Below, in pieces: positions 15,783 to 24,664 of a stretch of 64,000 nt of DNA (position 1 is its first letter; every line of letters begins with the position of its first letter). The translations under genes and the position numbers were made by a program. The notes beneath the pieces are model-generated. The model ran no database searches. It worked only from the letters and a program-made list of their open reading frames with translations, and was not told the DNA's origin. Location: NCBI GenBank assembly GCA_013289585.1, contig JABCZR010000022.1, positions 1 to 64,000 on the forward strand. The letters are read 5' to 3'. The stretch is from Acidobacteriota bacterium. GTDB taxonomy: Bacteria; Acidobacteriota; Terriglobia; Acidiferrales; UBA7541.

Positions 15783-16115
15783 TTTGTGACAATTCGAACG
15801 ACTGAGCGAACTGCCGAACACCCTCGCAGTCTGAGTTCACCGTGACCCCATCAGTGTTCGGTTCCAAGTGCAGAACGGTGACCGAGTCTGTGTAGGCAAT
15901 GCCGCGAAAAGACACCTGTAACCCAAACATAATAAAAGGTTAACGAAATGGAACTTGCGCGGCAACCGAAAGCAGGAACCCACTCCTCAGCAACTTCTTT
16001 TCCACTTTGGGGTTCTACGCTACAGGAGTTATAAGAAGATAGCTCCGAGCAGCTGGAACGCGTATTCTGGTAACCGTAAGGCTGCCAGCGTCCAGGCCGC
16101 GGACAGAGGCCCATC
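15783..16115. other. upstream region of the first FecR-like gene
   Basis: No gene is supported in these 333 bases. They must carry the promoter of the secreted FecR-like gene that follows, but I see no clear -35/-10 pair or operator. Confidence 0.4.
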
Positions 16116-18251
16116 ATGAACAAGACGACATTGAATGGCACGAGGAAATTTGGGCTTTCGGCGTTGATTCGTAACGCCTCGCTTTTGTTGTCGGTGGCTG
16201 GTCTTCTTTTCTTGGTGGCTCCAAAAGCCCAAGCGGATGACGAGCAGCAGGATCCACCCACTCGCGTTGCGCGCATCAGTTATATCGACGGTACCGTCTC
16301 CATGCAGCCTGGAGGGGAAGGAGACTGGGGCAGCGCGGCCAAGAACCGTCCAGTGACCATCGGCGACAAGCTTTGGGCTGACAAAGATTCCCGTGCCGAA
16401 CTGCAGGCTGGCCAGGTAGCTATCCATCTTGGCAGCATGACCGCACTCTCGTTCTTGAATCTGGACGCTGGTATTACCCAAATGCGGCTCGCGGAAGGCA
16501 GCATCAATTTTCGCGTGCGAGCGCTGCAACAGGGCGAATTGTGCGAACTGGACACTCCTAACCTTGCTTTCACTGTCAAACAGGCAGGCGACTTTCGGGT
16601 CGACGTCAGTGAGAACGGCGATGCTACCCGCATCACTGTGATCGCTGGTGAAGGCGAAGTCACTGCGGGCACCAAGACGTATCCGGTTCGGGCCGGCGAG
16701 CAAGCGGAATTCACCGGTACAGACAATATCCAGTCCAACTTTCAGCCTGCCCCGGCACCCGACGGCCTGGACCGCTGGGCCGCAGAGCGCGACGCCAAGG
16801 AAGACAATTCCGTTTCCGCCAAATACGTTTCGCGTGACATGGATGGCTACAGTGACTTGGACCAGAACGGTAGCTGGAATCAGGAACCCGACTACGGAAA
16901 TGTTTGGTATCCCAATGCGGTAGACCCCGGGTGGGCTCCCTATAGTTACGGATACTGGAATTGGGTCGGCCCCTGGGGCTGGACGTGGGTTGATTATTCA
17001 CCCTGGGGTTTTGCTCCTTACCATTACGGTCGCTGGGCTTATATCGGCAGCAGATGGGGCTGGTGCCCAGGTCCCTACTATGGCCGCCCGATTTATGGAC
17101 CTGCTTTTGTCGGCTTCGTGGGCGGCGGATTTGGATTTGGTATTGGAGTTGGCTGGTTCCCGCTGGGTTTCGGCGAACCGTATCGTCCTTGGTATCATGC
17201 TAGCAACCGCTACGTCACCAACGTCAACATTCACAACACCACGATTCACAACGTGAATGTCATCAACAACTCTCATGGCTTTAACTACGCCTACGCGCAC
17301 AACACCAACGCTGTGACGGCAACCTCTCGGAACACCTTTGTTAACGGCCAGGCGGTTAATCGCGGCGCTGCCCACCTCACGGAAGCTTCCTTGAAGGGCG
17401 CGCAAGTCAGCAACAGCGCTTCGTTCACGCCGAATAGGCAAAGCTATATCGGCGCAGCCAACGCCGGTGGACACGTATCTCGCCCGCCGACGAATGTGCA
17501 AAATCGCCCTGTGATGGCCCGCACAACTCCAGCGGGTGCGGCCTCCCATTTGCCGGTCCATACCTTGAATACCACCGCGCTCACGACAGGCCGCACCGGC
17601 AATTCTCCCGGAACGAGCGCTGGAAGCAATAACACGATGAATTCACGCCAGCGCGAACTTTCGCAGAGCCGTCCGGCCTCAACGATGTCGGGCAACGCTC
17701 GCACAACGACCGGTGGAGCAAACAACGCGCCACAGCAACGCTCGACCAACGGATCCACTGCGCGCGTTTGGGCCGCCCAGGGCAATACTACGGATCATGG
17801 CAATGCGCCCGCGGGCTTCGGCAGTTCAGATCGCCCATCGAATGGCTCTTCACAAACGGCGCAAGTCAACCGCTCCGACCGTCCGCCTTGGGCTGGTTCA
17901 TCGCAACCTGGCGTAAACGCGTCAACAGGCGGCAATCGCTCCTATTCGCCGCCGCAGCGGACGTCACCGTCTTACAACAACGGCGGCAATTCACCGCAAC
18001 AGCGCGCGTATAACCCCCCACCCGCGCGATCCTCCCCGGCGCCAAGGACTTACTCTCCTCCGAGCCGCAGCTATCCGGCTCCCTCGCGTTCCAATAGTGG
18101 GCCGAGCCGAGGTTCCAGCGGCGGTGGCAGTCCTCACGGCGGTGGTGGAGGTGGAGCTTCGCACGGCGGTGGTGGCGGGGGTGCTCCTCACGGCGGCGGT
18201 GGAGGCGGTGCTTCTCATGGCGGCGGAGGCGGCTCTCACGGCCACCGTTAA
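16116..18251 (+). CDS. secreted FecR-domain/DUF6600-type protein, Gly-His-rich tail
   Basis: A 711-residue exported protein. A signal peptide (residues 1-40, cleaved near PKAQA) leads to a FecR-like domain: RVARISYIDGTVSMQPGGEGDW, NRPVTIGDKLW, ELQAGQVAIHLGSMTALSFLNLD, LDTPNLAFTVKQAGDFRVDVSENGD, GEGEVTAGTKTYPVRAGEQ. A Trp/Tyr-rich DUF6600-type section follows (DPGWAPYSYGYWNWVGPWGWTWVDYSPWGFAPYHYGRW). The last 300 residues are low complexity, rich in Asn/Ser/Pro, ending in five GGGGGASHGG-like repeats. FecR domains outside iron signalling are common in acidobacteria with no known function. The next gene is a close paralogue. The His-Gly tail might bind metal; that is inference only. Confidence 0.8.
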   Translation: MNKTTLNGTRKFGLSALIRNASLLLSVAGLLFLVAPKAQADDEQQDPPTRVARISYIDGTVSMQPGGEGDWGSAAKNRPVTIGDKLWADKDSRAELQAGQVAIHLGSMTALSFLNLDAGITQMRLAEGSINFRVRALQQGELCELDTPNLAFTVKQAGDFRVDVSENGDATRITVIAGEGEVTAGTKTYPVRAGEQAEFTGTDNIQSNFQPAPAPDGLDRWAAERDAKEDNSVSAKYVSRDMDGYSDLDQNGSWNQEPDYGNVWYPNAVDPGWAPYSYGYWNWVGPWGWTWVDYSPWGFAPYHYGRWAYIGSRWGWCPGPYYGRPIYGPAFVGFVGGGFGFGIGVGWFPLGFGEPYRPWYHASNRYVTNVNIHNTTIHNVNVINNSHGFNYAYAHNTNAVTATSRNTFVNGQAVNRGAAHLTEASLKGAQVSNSASFTPNRQSYIGAANAGGHVSRPPTNVQNRPVMARTTPAGAASHLPVHTLNTTALTTGRTGNSPGTSAGSNNTMNSRQRELSQSRPASTMSGNARTTTGGANNAPQQRSTNGSTARVWAAQGNTTDHGNAPAGFGSSDRPSNGSSQTAQVNRSDRPPWAGSSQPGVNASTGGNRSYSPPQRTSPSYNNGGNSPQQRAYNPPPARSSPAPRTYSPPSRSYPAPSRSNSGPSRGSSGGGSPHGGGGGGASHGGGGGGAPHGGGGGGASHGGGGGSHGHR

Positions 18252-18267
18252 TCGCCTTTGGCGGCAG

Positions 18268-18308
18268 GCGAGCCCGTCCGGATGACCTGGACGGGCTTGC
18301 TTTATTTA
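18268..18308 (+). terminator. strong intrinsic terminator
   Basis: Stem at 18268-18279 pairs with 18289-18300 (12 bp including one G-T pair; core AGCCCGTCC/GGACGGGCT) over a 9-base loop, followed by TTTATTTATTT. It closes the first FecR-like gene, so the second paralogue must have its own promoter in the 340 bases downstream. Confidence 0.85.
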
Positions 18309-18650
18309 TTTCGGCGGACAATTTGCATTTCCATTGTTAATCTTGAATCCAGTGCCTGGGAATCTCTCGCGCCTTATTCTCGATCCTTCAGAGTTCCGCC
18401 CCCCGTTCGCTGCTAATGCAAAGTCCTTGCCACCGCACACAAAGAAACTCTTTCTGCGCAGGGGTGTTAAATAAATCAGAGCGTTCTATTCCAGGCATTT
18501 CCTGTTTCGACATGCAGAAATAGCCTGATAGAGGCACGGCTGAGGCAGGATGTTACTGTTCCAAATAGGACGTTCGTTGCATACAACGGAATGCTAGTCT
18601 GCGATGCAAAGGCATATGCACCGCTTTCGGTTCAGGAGAGAAAATCCGCT

Positions 18651-20819
18651 ATGAGAAAATACGCTCGGAAATTTGTGGGCCTGCTCGCCATCGCGCTCGC
18701 GGTGAGTTTTCTCGCACCACAGCGCGCCGCCGCCGATGATGATGACCCTCCGAGCCGCGTCGCGCGGCTTGCTTTCACCCGTGGCGCGGTGTCCTTCGAA
18801 CCCGCGGGCACGGAAGACTGGGTTTCCGCCGTCGTGAATCGCCCCATGACCACCGGCGATAAACTCTGGAACGACACCGATGCGCGCTCCGAATTGAATA
18901 TCGGATCCGCGGTTATCCGCCTGGGAAGCACCACGGGTTTTTCGTTCCTGAATTTGACCGACAATATCACTCAGATCCGCGTTACCGAAGGCACGCTGAA
19001 CATCCGCGTCCGGAGTCTTGGTGACGATGAAACTTTTGAAGTAGATACACCCAACCTGGCCTTTTCCATCCTGCGCACCGGAAACTACAAGATCAGCGTA
19101 AACGAAGCCGGCGATACCACCGTGGTCGTGGTCCGCGATGGCCAAGGCGAAGTCACCGGCGGCGGCTCGGCCTACACCGTTCATCCGGGTGAGGCCGGCA
19201 CCTTCATCGGCACCGATCAGCTCGACGCCGACGTCCAGAGCTACGGCGGCGACGACGAAGATTTTGACGATTGGTGCGCCGAGCGTGACCACCGCATTGA
19301 TCATTCCGTTTCTGCAAAATATGTTTCGACCGACGCCATCGGCTATGAAGACCTCGACGATTACGGAGGCTGGCGGCCAGTGCCGGAATACGGCACGGTC
19401 TGGTTTCCGCACGTTTCTGTGGTCGGTTGGGCTCCCTATCACTACGGTCATTGGGCCTACATCGCGCCATGGGGTTACACGTGGGTGGATGATGCGCCTT
19501 GGGGCTTCGCTCCCTTTCACTACGGCCGCTGGATAACTGTCGGTGGAGTTTGGGGCTGGGTGCCGTGCGCGCCTCGGCCAGTCGCCGTTGTAGGCGTCGC
19601 CTATGTGCGTCCAGTCTATGCGCCTGCGCTGGTCGCCTGGGTTGGCGGGCCGCATTTTGCTGTCGGAATTGGCGTCGGAGGCGGTTTTGCTGCCGGCGTC
19701 AGCGTCGGCTGGTTCCCCTTGGGACCGCGCGAAGTCTACGTGCCGTCTTATCCGGTGAGCCGCACTTACGTGAACAACGTAAACGTTTCAAACACCACGG
19801 TGAACACCACCGTCGTCAACAACTATTACAACACCACGGTCATCAACAAGACCACCAACGTTACCAACAACAATGTGACCGTGAACAACCAGCATTACAT
19901 GAACCAGAGCGTCCCCGGCGCAGTCGCGGCCACGACTCCACAAGCATTTACGTCCGCGCAATCCGTTTCCAAGAATAGCGTTTCTGTAAACGCGAGGGAA
20001 ATTGCCACCGCACCCGTTGCGGCTACGACTCCAGCGGTCGCGCCCTCCAGACAGGCTGTCTTGGGCTCAGGAGCACAGGCAGCTAAGCAGCCGCCCGCGG
20101 CGTTGCAGGGCCGCGCCGTGGTGGCGAAGACCGCTCCGCCGCCGCCTCCAGTGCCGTTCGCGAAACGCCAGGAAGCTATCCAGGCGAATGGCGGGAGACC
20201 ACTTTCGACGTCACAGGTGCAGCAGATCCAGCCGCAAGCTGCCCAGGTGCATCCGAATGTGAAGATCGCTCCTCCGGCGAAACCGGCTACGCCGCAAAAC
20301 GCGCAGGCCAATAAAACCGTCGGTCAGCCCCAAACCGGCAATTCGAATCGTCCCGGCGCGCCCAATAACGCCGCTCAACCGGTGCAAGGCGTCAAGCCGG
20401 TGAATGCACCCGCTAATAATGTCAACCCCAATGCCAACCCGAACGCCAACCAAAAGGCGTACGGCGACCGTCCGCCTACCGCGCGGCCCGCGAATTCGAA
20501 CGCCCCCGCCAACCCACAGCTCGATCAGAAACATCAGCAAGAATTGCAGCAACTCCATCAGCAACAGGATCAGGAGCGCCAGAAGGTCGAGCAACAACAG
20601 CAGAAGGATCGCTTGAACGCACAGAAAAGCGCCGACGAAGCAAAACAGCAGCAATTGAATCAGAAGCATCAGCAGCAATTGGACCAGCTCGAGCAGAAAC
20701 ACAATCAGGAACAGCAGCAACTCCAGCAAAAGCAGCAGCAGGAGCACCAGAAAGAAAAGCCGGCCAGCAAACCGGCGAAGCCCGCTAAAGATGCAAAGGA
20801 CGAAAAACCTCACAAGTAA
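18651..20819 (+). CDS. secreted FecR-domain/DUF6600-type protein, Gln-rich coiled-coil tail
   Basis: A 722-residue paralogue of the preceding gene. The start at 18651 (MRKYARKFVGLLAIAL) begins a clean signal peptide cleaved near RAAA; the upstream 20 residues of the frame are not signal-like. The FecR part aligns closely (RVARLAFTRGAVSFEP, GDKLWNDTDARSELNIGSAVIRLGS, VDTPNLAFSILRTGNYKISVNEAGD) and so does the aromatic section (VVGWAPYHYGHWAYIAPWGYTWVDDAPWGFAPFHYGRW). The tail differs: an Asn/Thr-rich stretch, then an Ala/Pro region, then about 110 residues of Gln/Lys/His coiled coil (HQQELQQLHQQQDQERQKVE). The shared head and unrelated tails suggest tail replacement after duplication. The function is unknown. 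Confidence 0.8.
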   Translation: MRKYARKFVGLLAIALAVSFLAPQRAAADDDDPPSRVARLAFTRGAVSFEPAGTEDWVSAVVNRPMTTGDKLWNDTDARSELNIGSAVIRLGSTTGFSFLNLTDNITQIRVTEGTLNIRVRSLGDDETFEVDTPNLAFSILRTGNYKISVNEAGDTTVVVVRDGQGEVTGGGSAYTVHPGEAGTFIGTDQLDADVQSYGGDDEDFDDWCAERDHRIDHSVSAKYVSTDAIGYEDLDDYGGWRPVPEYGTVWFPHVSVVGWAPYHYGHWAYIAPWGYTWVDDAPWGFAPFHYGRWITVGGVWGWVPCAPRPVAVVGVAYVRPVYAPALVAWVGGPHFAVGIGVGGGFAAGVSVGWFPLGPREVYVPSYPVSRTYVNNVNVSNTTVNTTVVNNYYNTTVINKTTNVTNNNVTVNNQHYMNQSVPGAVAATTPQAFTSAQSVSKNSVSVNAREIATAPVAATTPAVAPSRQAVLGSGAQAAKQPPAALQGRAVVAKTAPPPPPVPFAKRQEAIQANGGRPLSTSQVQQIQPQAAQVHPNVKIAPPAKPATPQNAQANKTVGQPQTGNSNRPGAPNNAAQPVQGVKPVNAPANNVNPNANPNANQKAYGDRPPTARPANSNAPANPQLDQKHQQELQQLHQQQDQERQKVEQQQQKDRLNAQKSADEAKQQQLNQKHQQQLDQLEQKHNQEQQQLQQKQQQEHQKEKPASKPAKPAKDAKDEKPHK

Positions 20820-20844
20820 TCGTTCTTCTCAACATGGCATCACG

Positions 20845-20886
20845 GCGGCGCACCTGTTCCGATTCAGGTGCGCCGCTGATTTTTTA
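20845..20886 (+). terminator. strong intrinsic terminator
   Basis: GCGGCGCACCTG (20845-20856) pairs perfectly with CAGGTGCGCCGC (20865-20876) across an 8-base loop, followed by TGATTTTTT. It separates the FecR-like pair from the F420 genes. Confidence 0.88.
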
Positions 20887-20950
20887 GCATGCCGGAATCT
20901 TCGTTGGTGAAAGGTTCTGTCGTGTCGAGTAAGATTCCTTCTTCGCGTTC

Positions 20951-21751
20951 ATGGCGAAGAAATCGAAATCCCGCCGTTCTCTTGCAAAGGACATTCCTGC
21001 GGCTTCGGAATTGCGGCTTTTTTCAATTCCTGGACTTCCGGAGATTCGCTACGGCGATGATCTTGCCAAGCTGGTTACGGGCGCTGCGCGGCGAGCTGCC
21101 ACGCCATTCGAAGACGGCGATATCCTGGTCATCGCGCAGAAAATTGTCTCCAAGTCGGAAGGCGCCCTGGTGCGACTTGCGGGCGTTAAGCCTTCACCGA
21201 AAGCGCTCGCCCTCGCTGCGCGGCTGAAAAAAGATCCTCGCGCAATCGAAATCGTTTTGCGCGAATCGCGGCGTATTGTCCGCAGCGATCATGTGCTCAT
21301 CACCGAAACCCGGCACGGCTTCGTCTGCGCCAACGCGGGCGTCGATCATTCGAATGTGCGCGGCAAGGATGTCGTTACGCTGCTCCCGAAAAATCCTGAT
21401 CGCTCCGCGAAAAAAATCGCCGGCGCTCTTCGCAAGCGCACAGGCAAGCGCATTGCCGTCATTATCAGCGATACCTTTGGGCGCCCCTGGCGACTGGGGC
21501 TAACGGAAGTAGCCATCGGCGCCGCGGGCGTGCCCGTCCTGGCTGACCTGCGCGGCACGCTGGATCGTCACGGCAAACTCTTGACCGCCACAATTCTCGC
21601 CGTTGCCGATGAACTCGCCGCCGCTGCGGGGCTTCTCATGGACAAATCCAAAGGTTCACCGGTCGTGCTCATTCGAGGCTACCGCTACAAACCTTGCCAC
21701 GAACCGGCGGCCAGCATCATCCGCCCGCCCGCGGAGGATCTCTTCCGCTGA
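20951..21751 (+). CDS. cofE: coenzyme F420-0:L-glutamate ligase (CofE)
   Basis: Adds glutamates to F420-0 with GTP. The 266-residue protein covers a single CofE domain: LRLFSIPGLPEIRYGDDLAKLV, DGDILVIAQKIVSKSEGALVRLAGVKPS, RESRRIVRSDHVLITETRHGFVCANAGVDHSNV (the highly conserved metal/GTP region, about residues 105-137), VIISDTFGRPWRLGLTEVAIGAAGVPVLADLRG and DELAAAAGLLMDKSKGSPVVLIRGY. There is no fused FMN-reductase domain as in mycobacterial FbiB. It starts the block cofE-cofG-cofD, all on the same strand with short gaps, consistent with one operon for F420 synthesis. Confidence 0.93.
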   Translation: MAKKSKSRRSLAKDIPAASELRLFSIPGLPEIRYGDDLAKLVTGAARRAATPFEDGDILVIAQKIVSKSEGALVRLAGVKPSPKALALAARLKKDPRAIEIVLRESRRIVRSDHVLITETRHGFVCANAGVDHSNVRGKDVVTLLPKNPDRSAKKIAGALRKRTGKRIAVIISDTFGRPWRLGLTEVAIGAAGVPVLADLRGTLDRHGKLLTATILAVADELAAAAGLLMDKSKGSPVVLIRGYRYKPCHEPAASIIRPPAEDLFR

Positions 21752-21823
21752 TCTGCCCGGTGCCGTCTGTGTTCTACGTGACCTCTGTGATAAATTCTTC
21801 ATGGAATTCGTGGCAAGTTATTT

Positions 21824-23041
21824 GTGAAAGTACATCTTTCAGAATCGGGCTCGGCTCCTTCTTCGAACCCTCGCATCGAAGATATCCTCAGCGGCGCTCG
21901 AGAAGGGCTCGTCATCGATCGCCCTAGCGCGTTGCTACTCGCTGAGCAAGCGCCCCTGATGGACCTGCTGAACGCCGCCACCGAAATTCGCGCCCGCGGC
22001 AAGGGAACTGTCATCACCTTTTCGAAGAAAGTTTTTATTCCGCTGACCACCCTGTGCCGTAACTACTGCAGCTACTGCACTTTTCGAAAAGATCCCGGAC
22101 AGCCTGGCGCGCACTTCATGACGCCCGACGAAGTTCTCGCGCTCGCCGAACAAGGCCGCCGCGCCGGCTGCAAGGAAGCGCTCTTCAGCCTGGGCGACCA
22201 GCCCGAACGCATTTTTCCGGAGGCACGCGAATTTCTTCGCAAACAAGGTTTTGCCCGCACGCTCGACTATCTTGCGGCCATGTCAGAGCTGGTTCTGGAA
22301 AAGACCGGGCTGCTGCCGCACTCCAATCCCGGCGTCATGGACCGCCCCGCTCTTGAGCGCCTGAAGGATTCGAACGCCAGCGTCGGCCTCATGCTCGAGA
22401 ACGTAAGTCCGCGACTGATGCGCGATGGCTTGCCACACGCTAACGCTCCCGACAAAGTGCCCGCGCTCCGGCTGCGCACCATGGAGGAAGCAGGGAAGCT
22501 TTCCATCGCGTTCACCACCGGAATTCTTATCGGTATCGGCGAAACCATGGAAGAGCGCATGGTCTCACTTTTCGCCATTCGAACGCTTCACGAAAAGTAC
22601 GGCCACATTCAGGAAGTCATCATCCAGAATTTTCGCGCCAAACCCGAAATTCCCATGGCCACGCATCCTGAGCCTTCGCTTGAAGACATGCTCCGCACCA
22701 TTGCACTCGCCCGCCTCATCCTCGGCCCACAAGTGAACCTCCAGGCTCCTCCCAATCTCAGCTACAACGAGTTTCCTCGATTGCTCGACGCCGGCATCAA
22801 CGATTGGGGAGGTATCTCGCCGGTCACCCGGGATTTCATCAATCCCGAAGCCGCCTGGCCGCAAATTTCCCGCCTCCAGTCGGAAACCGAATCGCGCGGC
22901 TTCACTTTGCGCGAACGCCTGGCGATCTATCCCGAGTTTGCCGGACGTGAAGGATTTCTTTCTCCGTGCGTTCGCAGCCGTATCGAGGCCATCTCCGATG
23001 CGGGCGGATATCCGCGTAGCGACGGTCTCGCTGGCATCTGA
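21824..23041 (+). CDS. cofG: 7,8-didemethyl-8-hydroxy-5-deazariboflavin synthase subunit CofG
   Basis: Radical-SAM enzyme that, with CofH, builds the deazaflavin FO from a tyrosine-derived adduct. The 405-residue protein has the SAM cluster motif CRNYCSYC (Cys-x3-Cys-x2-Cys, about residue 78), then TFRKDPG, AGCKEALFSLGDQPE, LLPHSNPGVM, VSPRLM and the C-terminal APPNLSYNEFPRLLDAGINDWGGISPVT typical of CofG. The start codon is GTG at 21824. The partner CofH is not in this window and is not fused to it, unlike actinobacterial FbiC. Spacing of 72 bp from cofE and 8 bp to cofD supports a shared transcript. Confidence 0.93.
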   Translation: MKVHLSESGSAPSSNPRIEDILSGAREGLVIDRPSALLLAEQAPLMDLLNAATEIRARGKGTVITFSKKVFIPLTTLCRNYCSYCTFRKDPGQPGAHFMTPDEVLALAEQGRRAGCKEALFSLGDQPERIFPEAREFLRKQGFARTLDYLAAMSELVLEKTGLLPHSNPGVMDRPALERLKDSNASVGLMLENVSPRLMRDGLPHANAPDKVPALRLRTMEEAGKLSIAFTTGILIGIGETMEERMVSLFAIRTLHEKYGHIQEVIIQNFRAKPEIPMATHPEPSLEDMLRTIALARLILGPQVNLQAPPNLSYNEFPRLLDAGINDWGGISPVTRDFINPEAAWPQISRLQSETESRGFTLRERLAIYPEFAGREGFLSPCVRSRIEAISDAGGYPRSDGLAGI

Positions 23042-23049
23042 TCTTCATT

Positions 23050-24000
23050 ATGTCGCCATGCAAAAAGCTCAAAATCACAGCGCTCGCCGGCGGGGTCGGT
23101 GCCTCAAAACTTCTCCTCGGCCTCTATGAAGTCATGGACCCGCGCGACCTGACCATCATCGTCAACACGGGCGACGACATCACGCTCCACGGGCTGAAAA
23201 TCTCACCCGACCTGGACATTGTCACCTACACCCTGGCGGGAATTGTCGATACGAAGAAAGGCTGGGGATTTCGCGGCGAATCGTTTCACGCCCTAAAACG
23301 CCTCGCCGTTTATGGCCGCGCGAATTGGTTTAATCTCGGCGATCGCGATCTCGCCACCCACATCCACCGCACCGCCATGCTCGCCGAAGGGAAATCGTTG
23401 TCGCAGGCCGCCGACTCCATTCGAACGGCCCTCGGAGTGAAGTCCCTTATTCTTCCGATGTCCGACGACGCCGTCCCGACCATCATCGATTCGAATGAGG
23501 GTCCGCTGCATTTTCAGGAATACCTCGTCAAACGCCGCACGGAACCCGTCGTCCGCGCCATTCGCTTCGACGGCGTCGAATCCGCGCGTCCAGCTCCCGG
23601 CGTTCTCGAAGCGATCGCCGCCGCCGACCGCATCATCATCTGCCCCAGCAATCCGCTGATCAGCATCGGCCCCATTCTCGCTGTCTCAGGAGTCCGCGAC
23701 CAATTACGCGCTCACAAAGAAAAGGTTTTTGCCGTCTGCCCTATCGTCGGCGGAAAATCCCTCAAAGGCCCGTCCGACAAAATGCTCACCCAGCTCGGTC
23801 ACAAGTCGACCGCCCTCGGCGTCGCCAAACTCTACGCCGACTTCACCGGCACCTTCATCATCGATCCCGTCGACAAATCCCAATCCGCCGCCATCGCCGC
23901 GCTCGGCATGAAAGTGGCCATCATCCCAACGGTGATGAAGACCCTCGCGCAGAAGCGCAAACTCGCCCGCGCCATTCTGTCATCCTCCTTTCCCTTCTAG
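23050..24000 (+). CDS. cofD: 2-phospho-L-lactate (or phosphoenolpyruvate) transferase CofD
   Basis: Joins a guanylylated three-carbon acid to FO to make F420-0 or dehydro-F420-0. The 316-residue protein opens with ITALAGGVGASKLLLGLYEVM, followed by IIVNTGDDITLHGLKISPDLDIVTYTLAG (FO- and GDP-binding segment, about residues 38-66), GWGFRGESF, WFNLGDRDLATHIHRT, ILPMSDDAVPTII, ICPSNPLISIGPILAV and PIVGGKSLKGPSDKML. All family landmarks are present. It starts 8 bp after cofG. The substrate (lactyl phosphate versus phosphoenolpyruvate) cannot be read from the sequence by eye. Confidence 0.93.
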   Translation: MSPCKKLKITALAGGVGASKLLLGLYEVMDPRDLTIIVNTGDDITLHGLKISPDLDIVTYTLAGIVDTKKGWGFRGESFHALKRLAVYGRANWFNLGDRDLATHIHRTAMLAEGKSLSQAADSIRTALGVKSLILPMSDDAVPTIIDSNEGPLHFQEYLVKRRTEPVVRAIRFDGVESARPAPGVLEAIAAADRIIICPSNPLISIGPILAVSGVRDQLRAHKEKVFAVCPIVGGKSLKGPSDKMLTQLGHKSTALGVAKLYADFTGTFIIDPVDKSQSAAIAALGMKVAIIPTVMKTLAQKRKLARAILSSSFPF

Positions 24001-24025
24001 GGGTAATCCTGGCAAGTATGTTTGT

Positions 24026-24578
24026 TTAATGTTGCGGTTTGGGAGGCGTTTCGGGTGTAGCTTGAGCTTTACTTCCCGTAGATGGTTTTTCTAGTTGCCA
24101 GCAGTCCACCATTTTCCCAAGAGAATTACTGAACTCCTTGAGTGTCAATTCCCTCGTGGGCACAGCTGGAATTTCGCCGTTAGCGTTTATCACTGCCCCC
24201 CTTAAATCCCCGGTGGATAGCTACGTATCGGTTCCCCAAAAGTCCTTCAGACGTCACAGTAGCAACCGAGTCACTTCGAATCGCGTCCTGATAGCGCTTA
24301 CTAATCCGCAAAACCAATTGAATCCTTCGTTCGGGGCTCGCCGAGCCTTCTGCAAGCTTTATGGCAACCACGGACCCAATCGGAAGTCCATCAAGTGTTA
24401 CTTTCGCCCCTACGCCCAAGCCGGACACTTCCGAAACGTAAGCAACCAATTTATACTTTGGAGTGAAAATACCTGAAGCCCACAAAGACGCAGAGATCCA
24501 AACCAGGACACCAGCGGCCAGAGCAATTCCCACGATTCTTAACGTTTTATCTGAAATGCAAATTGTAATTTCGGCCAT
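24026..24578 (-). pseudogene. MCE/MlaD-family substrate-binding protein, frameshifted at a 6-G run
   Basis: The N-terminal part (MAEITICISDKTLRIVGIALAAGVLVW..., start 24578) has a single membrane anchor and an MCE core: KYKLVAYVSEVSGLGVGAKVTLDGLPIGSVVAIKL, then TVTSEGLLGNRYVAIHRGFKG. It stops early at 24180. In the next frame the family continuation appears: AVINANGEIPAVPTRELTLKEF, ending at 24026. Removing one G from the run at 24194-24199 joins them into about 183 residues, the length of E. coli MlaD. MCE proteins bring lipids to ABC transporters in the envelope; no such transporter genes are adjacent. A base-calling slip is as likely as decay. Confidence 0.7.
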
Positions 24579-24664
24579 CGCTAGATTACTTATGCATACT
24601 TTTATCTTCAAAAACCCATCAAGGCAAGCGCCAATAAATCGGCCTCAGCGCGCAAGACAGTTCT

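Noticed and set aside
18110-18245. Short direct repeats resembling a repeat array
   Set aside because: They are in-frame codons for GGGGGASHGG-like repeats at the end of the first FecR-like protein, with no spacers; not CRISPR.
20515-20770. Dense CAG/CAA-rich repeat
   Set aside because: It encodes the Gln-rich coiled-coil tail of the second FecR-like protein.
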